Assembly (NCBI RefSeq): GCF_014168535.1 | Contig: NZ_CP060007.1 | Span: forward strand, 1,984,001 to 2,048,000 | Length of the DNA stretch: 64,000 bases | Direction: 5' to 3' | DNA from: Lacibacter sediminis | Lineage (GTDB): Bacteria; Bacteroidota; Bacteroidia; Chitinophagales; Chitinophagaceae | Part shown: one piece after another, positions 50,090-57,859 of the stretch | Numbering within the stretch: position 1 is the first letter of the stretch | Layout of the letters: every line of letters begins with the position of its first letter | Translations under genes and position numbers: made by a program | The notes under the pieces: generated by a model | What the model was told of the DNA's origin: nothing | What the model saw: only the letters and a program-made list of their open reading frames with translations | Databases searched by the model: none

Positions 50090-51682
50090 ATGAAAAAGAT
50101 TTTAAACGGTTTGTTATTGCTGACGTTGATCGTTTCTGTAAACGCCTGCAAAAAATTAGATCTTGCTCCGGAAGATTATTATGCCAGTGGCAACTTCTGG
50201 AAAACAGCTGCACAGGTAGATGGTGCGATGGTTGGTTTACACAATCAGCTACGGGGTTTCCAGTTTACATTTTTCAATATGGGCGAACTTCGTGGTGGTG
50301 TATTTAAGGATGCAACCGGTGCAACCGGCACATCATCGCTCAACTCCGCAGCTATTATCCGCCAGGATCTGCGTGAGTCGGCTCCCGGTTTTTCAAGTTG
50401 GGCAGGATTATACGGCCCTATCTTCCAGGTAAACCTGTTTATCTATAACGTGGAGAAAGCAGATTTTTTACCGGAAGCCGATAAGAAATATTATCTCGGC
50501 CAGGCATATGGTTTAAGAGCATTTTATTATTTTCATTTGTACCGCACTTATGGACGTGTGCCATTGGCTACAGAACCGAAAGTATTAACGAGCACACCAA
50601 CATCTTCTGAGCAGGCATTTCTTGCCCGTACAAAAACAGAAAAAGAAACATTGGATTTTATTAAAGCTGATGTAGAGAGATCAGTAACCAATTTCAATGC
50701 GAATTATACGAGTAAGTTCAGCAAATCATTATGGTCGCTGCTTGCAACACAAATGTTGAAGGCTGAAGTGTATTTGTGGAGTGCGAAAGTAAAGATCGAT
50801 GGAGCAGCACCAACAACTACAACAGTCGATCTTACAACAGCACGCACAGCAGTTGAAGATGTAATTGCACGCACATCAAAACAAAATGTTTTTGCTGATG
50901 TGTTTAAGTACAGCAATAAAGGAAACAATGAGGTGATCTTTGCCATGCGTTACCAGGTAGGTGAAGCAACCAACAACTATGGTCAGTTTATTTATGCGCA
51001 AACAGATCCCATGAGCAGTTTTGTTACGGTTGGCGGAGCGCCTCTAACATCAGATCAGGCAGGTGCATCAGCAGCCGATCCATTAAAAGTTGCAGGTGGT
51101 GGCACCATCATTCGTTACGAATACAAGTACGATCTGTTTGCAAAATATGATACTGCAACTGATCTGCGTGCAAGAGCAACCTTCTTTGATTTTTATCGTA
51201 CACCAACATCAACAGCAACAAATAAATTTGTAAACCTGCGTAAGTTCTTAGGAACAATGGATGGCACCAACAGAAGTTTTGCAGATGATGTACCTGTTTA
51301 TCGTTGGGCTGAAGCAATGTTGATCCTTGCAGAAATAAAAAATAAGCAGGGACAGGATCCTTCTGTTGAGATCAATGCTGTTCGTCAGCGTGGTTATGGT
51401 GCAAATCCATATCCTGTGTATGCAAACGGAAGTTTTGAAGCAAATGAAATTGCCATCTTCGAAGAAAGAGGGAAAGAGTTTGTAGCTGAAGGAAAACGTT
51501 GGTACGATCTGCGCCGCATGCAGGATGCAACAGGTGATCCGCTTGCATTCAGAACAGACCTTCCATTAATTGGTGTGCTTACAAAAGCAACACAGGAGTA
51601 TAAGCTGTTGTGGCCAATTGACAGAACAACATTAAATCAGGATCCTACATTGGAACAAAATGCAGGTTATCCGGGAACATAG
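50090..51682 (+). CDS. susD: SusD/RagB family outer membrane lipoprotein (PUL 2)
   Basis: A 530-residue lipoprotein; signal ends VNACKKLDL with the lipid Cys at about residue 20. Features of the canonical SusD/RagB family: LAPEDYYASGNFWKTAAQVDGAMVG, YYLGQAYGLRAFYYFHLYRTYGRVPL and the C-terminal AVRQRGYG...IFEERGKEFVAEGKRWYDLRRM. Start ATG 50090 (21 bases after SusC); a frame from 50072 overlaps less well. It partners SusC 2. A strong hairpin follows. Confidence 0.96.
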   Translation: MKKILNGLLLLTLIVSVNACKKLDLAPEDYYASGNFWKTAAQVDGAMVGLHNQLRGFQFTFFNMGELRGGVFKDATGATGTSSLNSAAIIRQDLRESAPGFSSWAGLYGPIFQVNLFIYNVEKADFLPEADKKYYLGQAYGLRAFYYFHLYRTYGRVPLATEPKVLTSTPTSSEQAFLARTKTEKETLDFIKADVERSVTNFNANYTSKFSKSLWSLLATQMLKAEVYLWSAKVKIDGAAPTTTTVDLTTARTAVEDVIARTSKQNVFADVFKYSNKGNNEVIFAMRYQVGEATNNYGQFIYAQTDPMSSFVTVGGAPLTSDQAGASAADPLKVAGGGTIIRYEYKYDLFAKYDTATDLRARATFFDFYRTPTSTATNKFVNLRKFLGTMDGTNRSFADDVPVYRWAEAMLILAEIKNKQGQDPSVEINAVRQRGYGANPYPVYANGSFEANEIAIFEERGKEFVAEGKRWYDLRRMQDATGDPLAFRTDLPLIGVLTKATQEYKLLWPIDRTTLNQDPTLEQNAGYPGT

Positions 51683-51715
51683 TATCGTTTAATTTTCATA
51701 ATCAGCAGTTAGTTT

Positions 51716-51741
51716 AACCGGGAGTAGTCTTGCTCCCGGTT
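51716..51741 (+). terminator. Hairpin after susD, PUL 2 (terminator or attenuator)
   Basis: AACCGGGAG (51716-51724) pairs perfectly with CTCCCGGTT (51733-51741), loop of 8, followed by TTAAAAAATCTTTATT. It matches in position the hairpin after the first susD. It may lower expression of the downstream nan genes relative to susCD. Confidence 0.65.
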
Positions 51742-51781
51742 TTAAAAAATCTTTATTAATTTTTACGAATTAACCGAACGT

Positions 51782-52723
51782 ATGAACAGACAACATTTAG
51801 AAGGTTTAATTGCAGCGCCGTTTACACCGATGCACCAGGATGGTTCATTGAATCTCGCTGTCATTCCATCGTATTACGAAATGCTTAAGGGAAACAGTGT
51901 AAAAGGAGCATTCATCTGCGGTTCAACAGGTGAAGGGGTTTCGTTATCATTAAACGAAAAGAAAGCAGTGGCCGAAGCATGGGCTGCAGTTGCAAAAAAT
52001 GATCACGATTTTATTGTGATGCCGTTGCTGGGCGGTACCTGTTTAACCGACTGCAAAGAACTTGCATTGCATGCACAGCAGATCGGTTTAAATGCTATTT
52101 CGTTTACAGCACCGTTTTATTTTAAACCGGCATCGGTTGAGATGCTGGCAAAAGCCTGCAGTGAGGTAGCATCGGTAGTACCCGATATGCCGTTTTATTA
52201 TTATCATATTCCGGTATTAACGGGAGTGAATTTTCCGATGATCGATCTGTTAAAAGCAGTAGACGATCTTATGCCCAACTTCGCCGGCATCAAATACACA
52301 CATGAAGACTTCATGGATTTTCTTTCGTGTATGAATTTTAAAGATGGCAAGTACGATATGCTGTGGGGCAGAGATGAAAATATGTTGCCTGCGTTGGCAT
52401 TGGGTACAAAAGCATCGGTAGGCAGCACGTTTAATTATGCAGCGCCGTTGTATTACCAATTGATTGATGCATTTAATAATGGCGATTTAAAAGCAGCCAA
52501 TGCGTTACAGCAACAATCGATCGATATGATTACCTTGTTAGGAAAGTACGGCGGTATTGCAACAGGTAAAGCTTATATGAAACTGTTGGGTATTGATTGC
52601 GGAGAGTTTCGTTTACCGGTGAAGAATATGAACGCTGAACAATTTGAAGCATTTAAAAAAGAAACAGAACAGATCGGTTTCGCAGAATTTTCATCACGCT
52701 TACAACCGGCAGTGAATGCATAA
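51782..52723 (+). CDS. nanA: N-acetylneuraminate lyase
   Basis: A 313-residue DHDPS/NAL-family TIM-barrel protein. The GSTGEG motif (residues 48-53), the catalytic Tyr at about 141 in YYYHIP and the Schiff-base Lys171 in FAGIKYTH are present. It splits sialic acid into ManNAc and pyruvate in the cytoplasm. It lacks a signal. Neighbours encode NanM-, transporter-, sialidase- and AGE-type proteins, which makes sialic acid the preferred substrate over dihydrodipicolinate. Equivalent to NanL of the Bacteroides nanLET operon. Confidence 0.95.
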   Translation: MNRQHLEGLIAAPFTPMHQDGSLNLAVIPSYYEMLKGNSVKGAFICGSTGEGVSLSLNEKKAVAEAWAAVAKNDHDFIVMPLLGGTCLTDCKELALHAQQIGLNAISFTAPFYFKPASVEMLAKACSEVASVVPDMPFYYYHIPVLTGVNFPMIDLLKAVDDLMPNFAGIKYTHEDFMDFLSCMNFKDGKYDMLWGRDENMLPALALGTKASVGSTFNYAAPLYYQLIDAFNNGDLKAANALQQQSIDMITLLGKYGGIATGKAYMKLLGIDCGEFRLPVKNMNAEQFEAFKKETEQIGFAEFSSRLQPAVNA

Positions 52724-52729
52724 ACAGTA

Positions 52730-53875
52730 ATGAATCGCTTGCACATATCACTATTATTCTTCCTCATGTTTTTGAACGCATCCATATATGCACAGAAAAA
52801 ACAGGAGCTGAAACTGCAATGGACTGTTGCAGCCGAGCTGCCTGTTGCCGCAAACGAAACGAAAGCGTTGGGTGTTGCCGGTGCTGTTACAGGTGTACAT
52901 AAGCATAAATTAATTGTTGCAGGTGGCGCCAATTTTCCCGGCGCAATGCCATGGTTAGGCGGTAAGAAAAAATATTCTGATGAGCTGTATGTATATGTAA
53001 AAAGCGGCGCCGGTATTTCCTTGAAGCAAAAAGCGAAGCTGCCTTTTACAATTGCCTATGCCGCATCTTGCACTACTGCAAAAGGAATTGTAGTAGCGGG
53101 TGGTGAAAACGAAAACGGCATCAGTAACAAAACAGTTCTTCTGCAACTTACAAATGATGCATCGGTATTTTCTATACAAAACCTGCCCGATCTTCCGTTT
53201 GCAATAACCAATGCATCAATTACAACAAACGGACAGAACGTTTATTTAGCCGGTGGTGAAATGGCTAATGGAGTAAGTGATCGATTACTTGTATTAGATC
53301 TCAACAATATTGCAGCCGGATGGAAACAATTATCAACAATGCCTAAGCAGACATCACATCCAGTGCTGTTGACAAAAGAACATATTATTTATTTGATTGG
53401 CGGACGGAAGCGAAACAGCAATGGTATCAGCGATCTGTACAATACAGTTTATGCATTTGATCTGTTAACCAATCAATGGACTGAAAAGAAATCCTTACCC
53501 TATGCTTTATCTGCCGGCACAGGAGCTGTATATAAAAATCAACTGCTGGTGTTTGGTGGCGATAAAGGTGAAACCTTTCATCGAACCGAAGAATTAATTG
53601 CAGCGATCAATACCGCAACAGATGAAACAACCAAAAAGAAATTAACGGATGAGAAAACTGTTTTGCAATCGGTTCATCCGGGTTTTAGTAAAGAAATTTT
53701 ATCGTACGATATAATCAATGATAGCTGGGATGTTATTGGCAATATTCCCTATGCAACTCCTGTTACCACAACAGCGGTTACATGGAATAACTGCTTTTTT
53801 ATTCCAAGCGGAGAAATAAAAGCCGGTGTACGTTCTCCTTTTATTTTATCAGTTAAAGCAACTACCCGAAAATGA
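52730..53875 (+). CDS. nanM: N-acetylneuraminate epimerase-like kelch protein (cyclically permuted mutarotase)
   Basis: A 381-residue exported protein with a signal ending SIYAQK. Its kelch repeats form a six-bladed propeller: KLIVAGGANFPGAMPWLGGKKKYSDELYVY, GIVVAGGENENG, NVYLAGGEMANGV, IIYLIGGRK, LLVFGGDKG. NanM converts the alpha anomer of released sialic acid to the beta form for uptake; the order of motifs matches the permuted Bacteroidota-type mutarotases. It overlaps the MFS gene by 4 bases (ATGA) and lies 6 bases after nanA, so it belongs to one operon. Confidence 0.92.
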   Translation: MNRLHISLLFFLMFLNASIYAQKKQELKLQWTVAAELPVAANETKALGVAGAVTGVHKHKLIVAGGANFPGAMPWLGGKKKYSDELYVYVKSGAGISLKQKAKLPFTIAYAASCTTAKGIVVAGGENENGISNKTVLLQLTNDASVFSIQNLPDLPFAITNASITTNGQNVYLAGGEMANGVSDRLLVLDLNNIAAGWKQLSTMPKQTSHPVLLTKEHIIYLIGGRKRNSNGISDLYNTVYAFDLLTNQWTEKKSLPYALSAGTGAVYKNQLLVFGGDKGETFHRTEELIAAINTATDETTKKKLTDEKTVLQSVHPGFSKEILSYDIINDSWDVIGNIPYATPVTTTAVTWNNCFFIPSGEIKAGVRSPFILSVKATTRK

Positions 53876-55098
53876 GTAAATCAAAATTATATCCGTGGGT
53901 TGTTGTTGGTTTGCTGTGGGTAGTGGCCTTGCTTAATTATATGGACAGGCAAATGCTCAGCACCATGAAGCCATCGATGATGATCGATATTGCTGAGTTG
54001 CAAACAGCTGCCAACTTCGGCAGACTGATGGCGATCTTTTTATGGATCTATGGCATCATGAGTCCGTTTGCAGGAATGATCGCTGACAGAGTAAACCGCA
54101 AATGGCTTATTGTTGGAAGTTTGTTTGTATGGAGTGCAGTTACATTAGCAATGGGTTACGCCGAAAACTTTAAACAACTGTATTGGCTTCGTGCAGTCAT
54201 GGGCGTTAGTGAAGCGCTGTACATTCCGGCTGGTTTATCACTCATTGCCGATTATCACAGCGATAAAACAAGATCACTCGCTATTGGTATTCACATGACG
54301 GGTTTGTATATGGGTCAGGCATTGGGTGGCTTTGGTGCTACCATTGCATCAGCTTTCTCGTGGAAAACAGCCTTTCATTCTTTTGGTTTGATCGGTATCT
54401 GTTATTCAGTTGTGTTGATCCTTTTCTTACGGGAGAAAAAAATAAATACAGTTGAATCAGTAATCAGTTCAACAACAAAACCATCTGTTACAAAAGGATT
54501 GGCTTTATTGCTAAGCAATATTTCTTTCTGGATCATCTTATTATACTTTGCTGTGCCAAGCTTACCTGGCTGGGCAGTGAAGAATTGGTTGCCGACATTG
54601 TTTGCAAATAATCTCCATGTTGATATGTCGCAGGCCGGTCCTTTATCAACTATCACCATTGCGGCATCTTCTTTCATTGGTGTCATCTTCGGTGGTTTGT
54701 TATCAGATCGCTGGGTGCAAAAAAATATCCGTGGAAGAATTTACACGAGTGCAATTGGTTTGGCATTAACCATCCCATCCTTATTATTTATTGGTTTGGG
54801 TGATACGGTCTTTCATGTAGTGGCAGCCGCCTTTTGTTTTGGCTTTGGTTTTGGCATGTTCGATGCCAACAATATGCCCATCCTTTGCCAGTTTGTTTCA
54901 TCGAAATACAGAGCAACGGCTTATGGCATCATGAATATGACAGGCGTTTTTGCAGGAGCATTCATTACTGATTGGTTAGGCAAATCAACCGATGCAGGCA
55001 ATCTGGAAAAAGATTTTGCCATGCTCGGAGGCATTGTTGCATTTGCATTGATCATACAGTTATGGTTTCTGCGTCCAAAAGCAACAACAGTAGAATAA
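53872..55098 (+). CDS. MFS transporter, probable sialic acid importer
   Basis: A 408-residue, 12-helix major facilitator protein. The ALLNYMDRQMLSTMKPSM start and the DRVNRKWL loop 2-3 (MFS signature region) are typical of the anion/sugar-acid (ExuT/NanT-like) subgroup. Its start overlaps nanM, and a sialidase gene follows 28 bases later. By position it should bring free Neu5Ac across the inner membrane, as NanT does in Tannerella and Bacteroides (inference; the substrate is not shown by sequence alone). Confidence 0.9.
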   Translation: MSKSKLYPWVVVGLLWVVALLNYMDRQMLSTMKPSMMIDIAELQTAANFGRLMAIFLWIYGIMSPFAGMIADRVNRKWLIVGSLFVWSAVTLAMGYAENFKQLYWLRAVMGVSEALYIPAGLSLIADYHSDKTRSLAIGIHMTGLYMGQALGGFGATIASAFSWKTAFHSFGLIGICYSVVLILFLREKKINTVESVISSTTKPSVTKGLALLLSNISFWIILLYFAVPSLPGWAVKNWLPTLFANNLHVDMSQAGPLSTITIAASSFIGVIFGGLLSDRWVQKNIRGRIYTSAIGLALTIPSLLFIGLGDTVFHVVAAAFCFGFGFGMFDANNMPILCQFVSSKYRATAYGIMNMTGVFAGAFITDWLGKSTDAGNLEKDFAMLGGIVAFALIIQLWFLRPKATTVE

Positions 55099-55126
55099 AT
55101 ATTAATCAGCTTTATAAAAAATAAAA

Positions 55127-56287
55127 ATGAAACGAATTTGTTTGAGTGTGCTTGTGTTTTTTGTAACAACAATGATTGCTGTTGCGCAAACAACGCCGGT
55201 TACTGTTTTTGAATCGGGTAAAGAAGGACACAAGAGTTATCGTATTCCCGCAATCGTTACGTTAAAAAACGGAACCTTGCTTGCTTTTGCAGAAGGTCGT
55301 GTAAATAATGCAGGCGATTTTGGCGACATCAATATTGTATTGAAACGCAGTTCTGATAATGGCAAGACATGGAGTGTCATACAAACTGTTGTAAACTATG
55401 ATAACCTACAGGCAGGTAACCCTGCGCCTGTTGTTGACTTAGCTGATCCTACGTATCCGCAGGGAAGAGTGTTTTTGTTTTATAACACCGGTAACAATCA
55501 TGAAGGCGAAGTGCGTAAAGGAAAAGGTCTGCGTGAAGTATGGTATAAAACATCAACTGATGGAGGTGTAACATGGAGCGAAGCGGTAAACATAACAAAG
55601 CAAACACATAGACCTTTACAGCCAACTGCAAATACTGATTACAATTTCAAAGAAGACTGGCGGAGTTATGCCAACACACCTGGTCATGCGATGCAGTTCA
55701 ATACAGGTGTGTACAAAGGACGGATTTTTATTGCAGCCAATCACTCGGCAGGTGAACCATTGAAACAAGCGGAGGATTACAAAGCACATGGCTTTTATAC
55801 AGATGATCATGGTAAAACATTCCAATTAAGTGAAACAGTTGAGCGTGTTGGCGGTAACGAGGCAATGGCGACAGAAATTTCAGGCAGCCGTTTAATGATG
55901 AACATCCGTAACCAAAAAGGTGATGTGCGTGCAAGATTGATCGCTATCAGTAATGATGGTGGTACAAAGTGGGACAGTGTTTATTTTGACAACAACTTAC
56001 CCGATCCTGTTTGCCAGGGAAGTATTTTAACGGTTGGTAAAAAGAAGGGCAAATATATTGTTGCCTTCTGCAATGCAGCCGATATAAAGAGCCGGGATAA
56101 TCTTACACTCCGCATCAGTTACAATGATGGCTTTACATGGAAGAAAAGTATCCTCATTGATTCAACCGGTAAAAGAGACAATGCTGCTTACTCCGATATC
56201 GTAAGTATTTCTAAAAAGAAGATCGGTGTCCTCTACGAAAAAGATAATTATGCAAAGATCATTTTCACTGTTGTAAAGTGGAACTGA
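55127..56287 (+). CDS. nanH: Exo-alpha-sialidase, GH33
   Basis: A 386-residue exported protein (signal ending AVAQTT). The YRIP motif (Arg39 of the arginine triad), the D-x-G-x-x-D acid/base region (residues 64-70), the Glu in TEISGSR and the nucleophile Tyr in AAYSDIV are visible. Asp-box repeats SSDNGKTWS, STDGGVTWS, TDDHGKTFQ, SNDGGTKWD and SYNDGFTWK mark the propeller. It releases terminal sialic acid from glycans and is the entry enzyme of this PUL. Confidence 0.95.
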   Translation: MKRICLSVLVFFVTTMIAVAQTTPVTVFESGKEGHKSYRIPAIVTLKNGTLLAFAEGRVNNAGDFGDINIVLKRSSDNGKTWSVIQTVVNYDNLQAGNPAPVVDLADPTYPQGRVFLFYNTGNNHEGEVRKGKGLREVWYKTSTDGGVTWSEAVNITKQTHRPLQPTANTDYNFKEDWRSYANTPGHAMQFNTGVYKGRIFIAANHSAGEPLKQAEDYKAHGFYTDDHGKTFQLSETVERVGGNEAMATEISGSRLMMNIRNQKGDVRARLIAISNDGGTKWDSVYFDNNLPDPVCQGSILTVGKKKGKYIVAFCNAADIKSRDNLTLRISYNDGFTWKKSILIDSTGKRDNAAYSDIVSISKKKIGVLYEKDNYAKIIFTVVKWN

Positions 56288-56313
56288 TACTGTATTCGAA
56301 ATAAGAAATCAAC

Positions 56314-57549
56314 ATGGCTTACACAACAAATGATTTAATTGCACTTCGTGATTTTTATGCAAACCAATTACTGAACGATACCGTTCCGTTTTGGTTTCCC
56401 CGTTCGTTCGATACAGAACATGGTGGGTTTTTATTGATGCGTGATGCAGATGGTTCGCTCATCGATGATGATAAGGCTGTTTGGATACAGGGAAGGGCTA
56501 CATGGTTGTTATCAACCTTATACAATACTGTTGAACAAAAACAGGAATGGCTTGATGGTGCAAAGCTCGGCTATGAATTTCTCAACAAATATTGTTTTGA
56601 TACAGACGGTCAGATGTTCTTTCATGTAACACGTGATGGTCAGCCCATTCGTAAACGTCGTTATTTTTTTTCCGAAACATTTTATGTAATTGCCGCTGCA
56701 GCTTATGCAAAAGCAAGCGGTGATGAGGAAGCTGCTGCTAACGCAAGAAGAGTATTCGGTGAATGCATTGCATATGCAAGTGGCGAAAAGAAACTGGAGC
56801 CAAAGTTCACCGGCACAAGACCGGCAAAAGGAATTGGTGTACCGATGATCATGATGAACACAGCACAACAGTTAAGAGAACTGATTGGTGATGATCGTTG
56901 TGATGAATGGATCAGCAAATGGATATATGAAATTGAAACCTACTTTGTAAAAGACGATATTAAATGTGTGATGGAGCAGGTGGCGCCCGTTGGCAGCATC
57001 ATTGATCATATAGATGGACGCACACTCAATCCCGGTCATGCAATTGAAGGCGCCTGGTTTATTCTGCACGAAGCAAAGCATCGCAACAATGATCCGCATC
57101 TGATTGCACTTGGTTGCAAAATGCTCGATTATATGTGGGAGCGTGGTTGGGATAAAGAGCATGGGGGCATTTTGTATTTCCGTGATGTGTATAACAAGCC
57201 TGTACAGGAATACTGGCAGGATATGAAATTCTGGTGGCCGCATAACGAAGTGATCATTGCCACATTATTAGCGTATACCATGACGGGCAGTGAAAAATAT
57301 GCGCAGAGGCATAAGCTGGTGCATGAGTATGCGTACAGTCATTTTCACGATAAAGAAAACGGAGAATGGTTTGGTTACCTGCATCGTGATGGCAGCATTG
57401 CACAAACAGCCAAAGGCAATTTGTTCAAAGGTCCTTTTCATTTACCTCGGCAGGAGTGGTATTGCATGCAGTTGTTAAACGAACATTCGCAATCTATTTC
57501 GAATCTTGCGCATACGGTTGAGCACTCATCAAACAGTTTTAATTTATAG
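56314..57549 (+). CDS. nanE: AGE family N-acylglucosamine 2-epimerase
   Basis: A 411-residue alpha/alpha-barrel protein of the renin-binding-protein-like AGE type. The catalytic histidines are in NPGHAIEGAWF and KGPFHLPRQEW; FFSETFYVIAAAAYAKASG and QDMKFWWPHNEVIIATL are further signatures. It interconverts ManNAc and GlcNAc, bypassing the NanE/NanK phosphorylation route, as in Bacteroides fragilis. No signal peptide, so cytoplasmic. The next step needs a GlcNAc kinase that is not in the window. Confidence 0.94.
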   Translation: MAYTTNDLIALRDFYANQLLNDTVPFWFPRSFDTEHGGFLLMRDADGSLIDDDKAVWIQGRATWLLSTLYNTVEQKQEWLDGAKLGYEFLNKYCFDTDGQMFFHVTRDGQPIRKRRYFFSETFYVIAAAAYAKASGDEEAAANARRVFGECIAYASGEKKLEPKFTGTRPAKGIGVPMIMMNTAQQLRELIGDDRCDEWISKWIYEIETYFVKDDIKCVMEQVAPVGSIIDHIDGRTLNPGHAIEGAWFILHEAKHRNNDPHLIALGCKMLDYMWERGWDKEHGGILYFRDVYNKPVQEYWQDMKFWWPHNEVIIATLLAYTMTGSEKYAQRHKLVHEYAYSHFHDKENGEWFGYLHRDGSIAQTAKGNLFKGPFHLPRQEWYCMQLLNEHSQSISNLAHTVEHSSNSFNL

Positions 57550-57583
57550 TTTCAGTCCAGCAATTTTTTAATTGTTCTCATCA

Positions 57584-57859
57584 ATGAAAAGATTGTCATT
57601 CAGTTTACTTTTATTTCCCTATGTTGCCATTGGCCAGGTGTCAGTGGCAACATTTTTTTAGCCAATATGGTTTTATAAAGCGATAAACCGGTTGCTAATG
57701 GAAATGATAGTGACGGCATTCATGCAGAATAAACAGGTGTTAGTGAAATTGAAACAAAAGCCTGACTATATTTATTATAGCTGGCAACCGTTCAGCAAGG
57801 GGAATCTTGCGAACGAAGAACAATTGCCGGCATCAACTTTTAAAATACCAGTCAAGTGA
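57584..57859 (+). pseudogene. Relic of sialate O-acetylesterase (start and end fused, internal stop)
   Basis: One reading frame runs from ATG 57584 with a signal peptide (MKRLSFSLLLFPYVAIGQ) and VSVATFF, resembling the start of exported sialate O-acetylesterases, to a TAG stop at 57659. The same frame then resumes and ends with YYSWQPFSKGNLANEEQLP and ASTFKIPVK, closely resembling the C terminus of that family. The intact gene should be about 1.4-2 kb, so over 1 kb is lost. Its stop codon overlaps the GTG start of GH95 (GTGA), as expected for a former operon gene. It would have removed O-acetyl groups from sialic acid. Confidence 0.75.

Noticed and set aside
57550..57583. CAATTttttAATTG hairpin after the AGE epimerase as a terminator
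   Set aside because: Stem of five A/T-rich base pairs and no following T-run; too weak.
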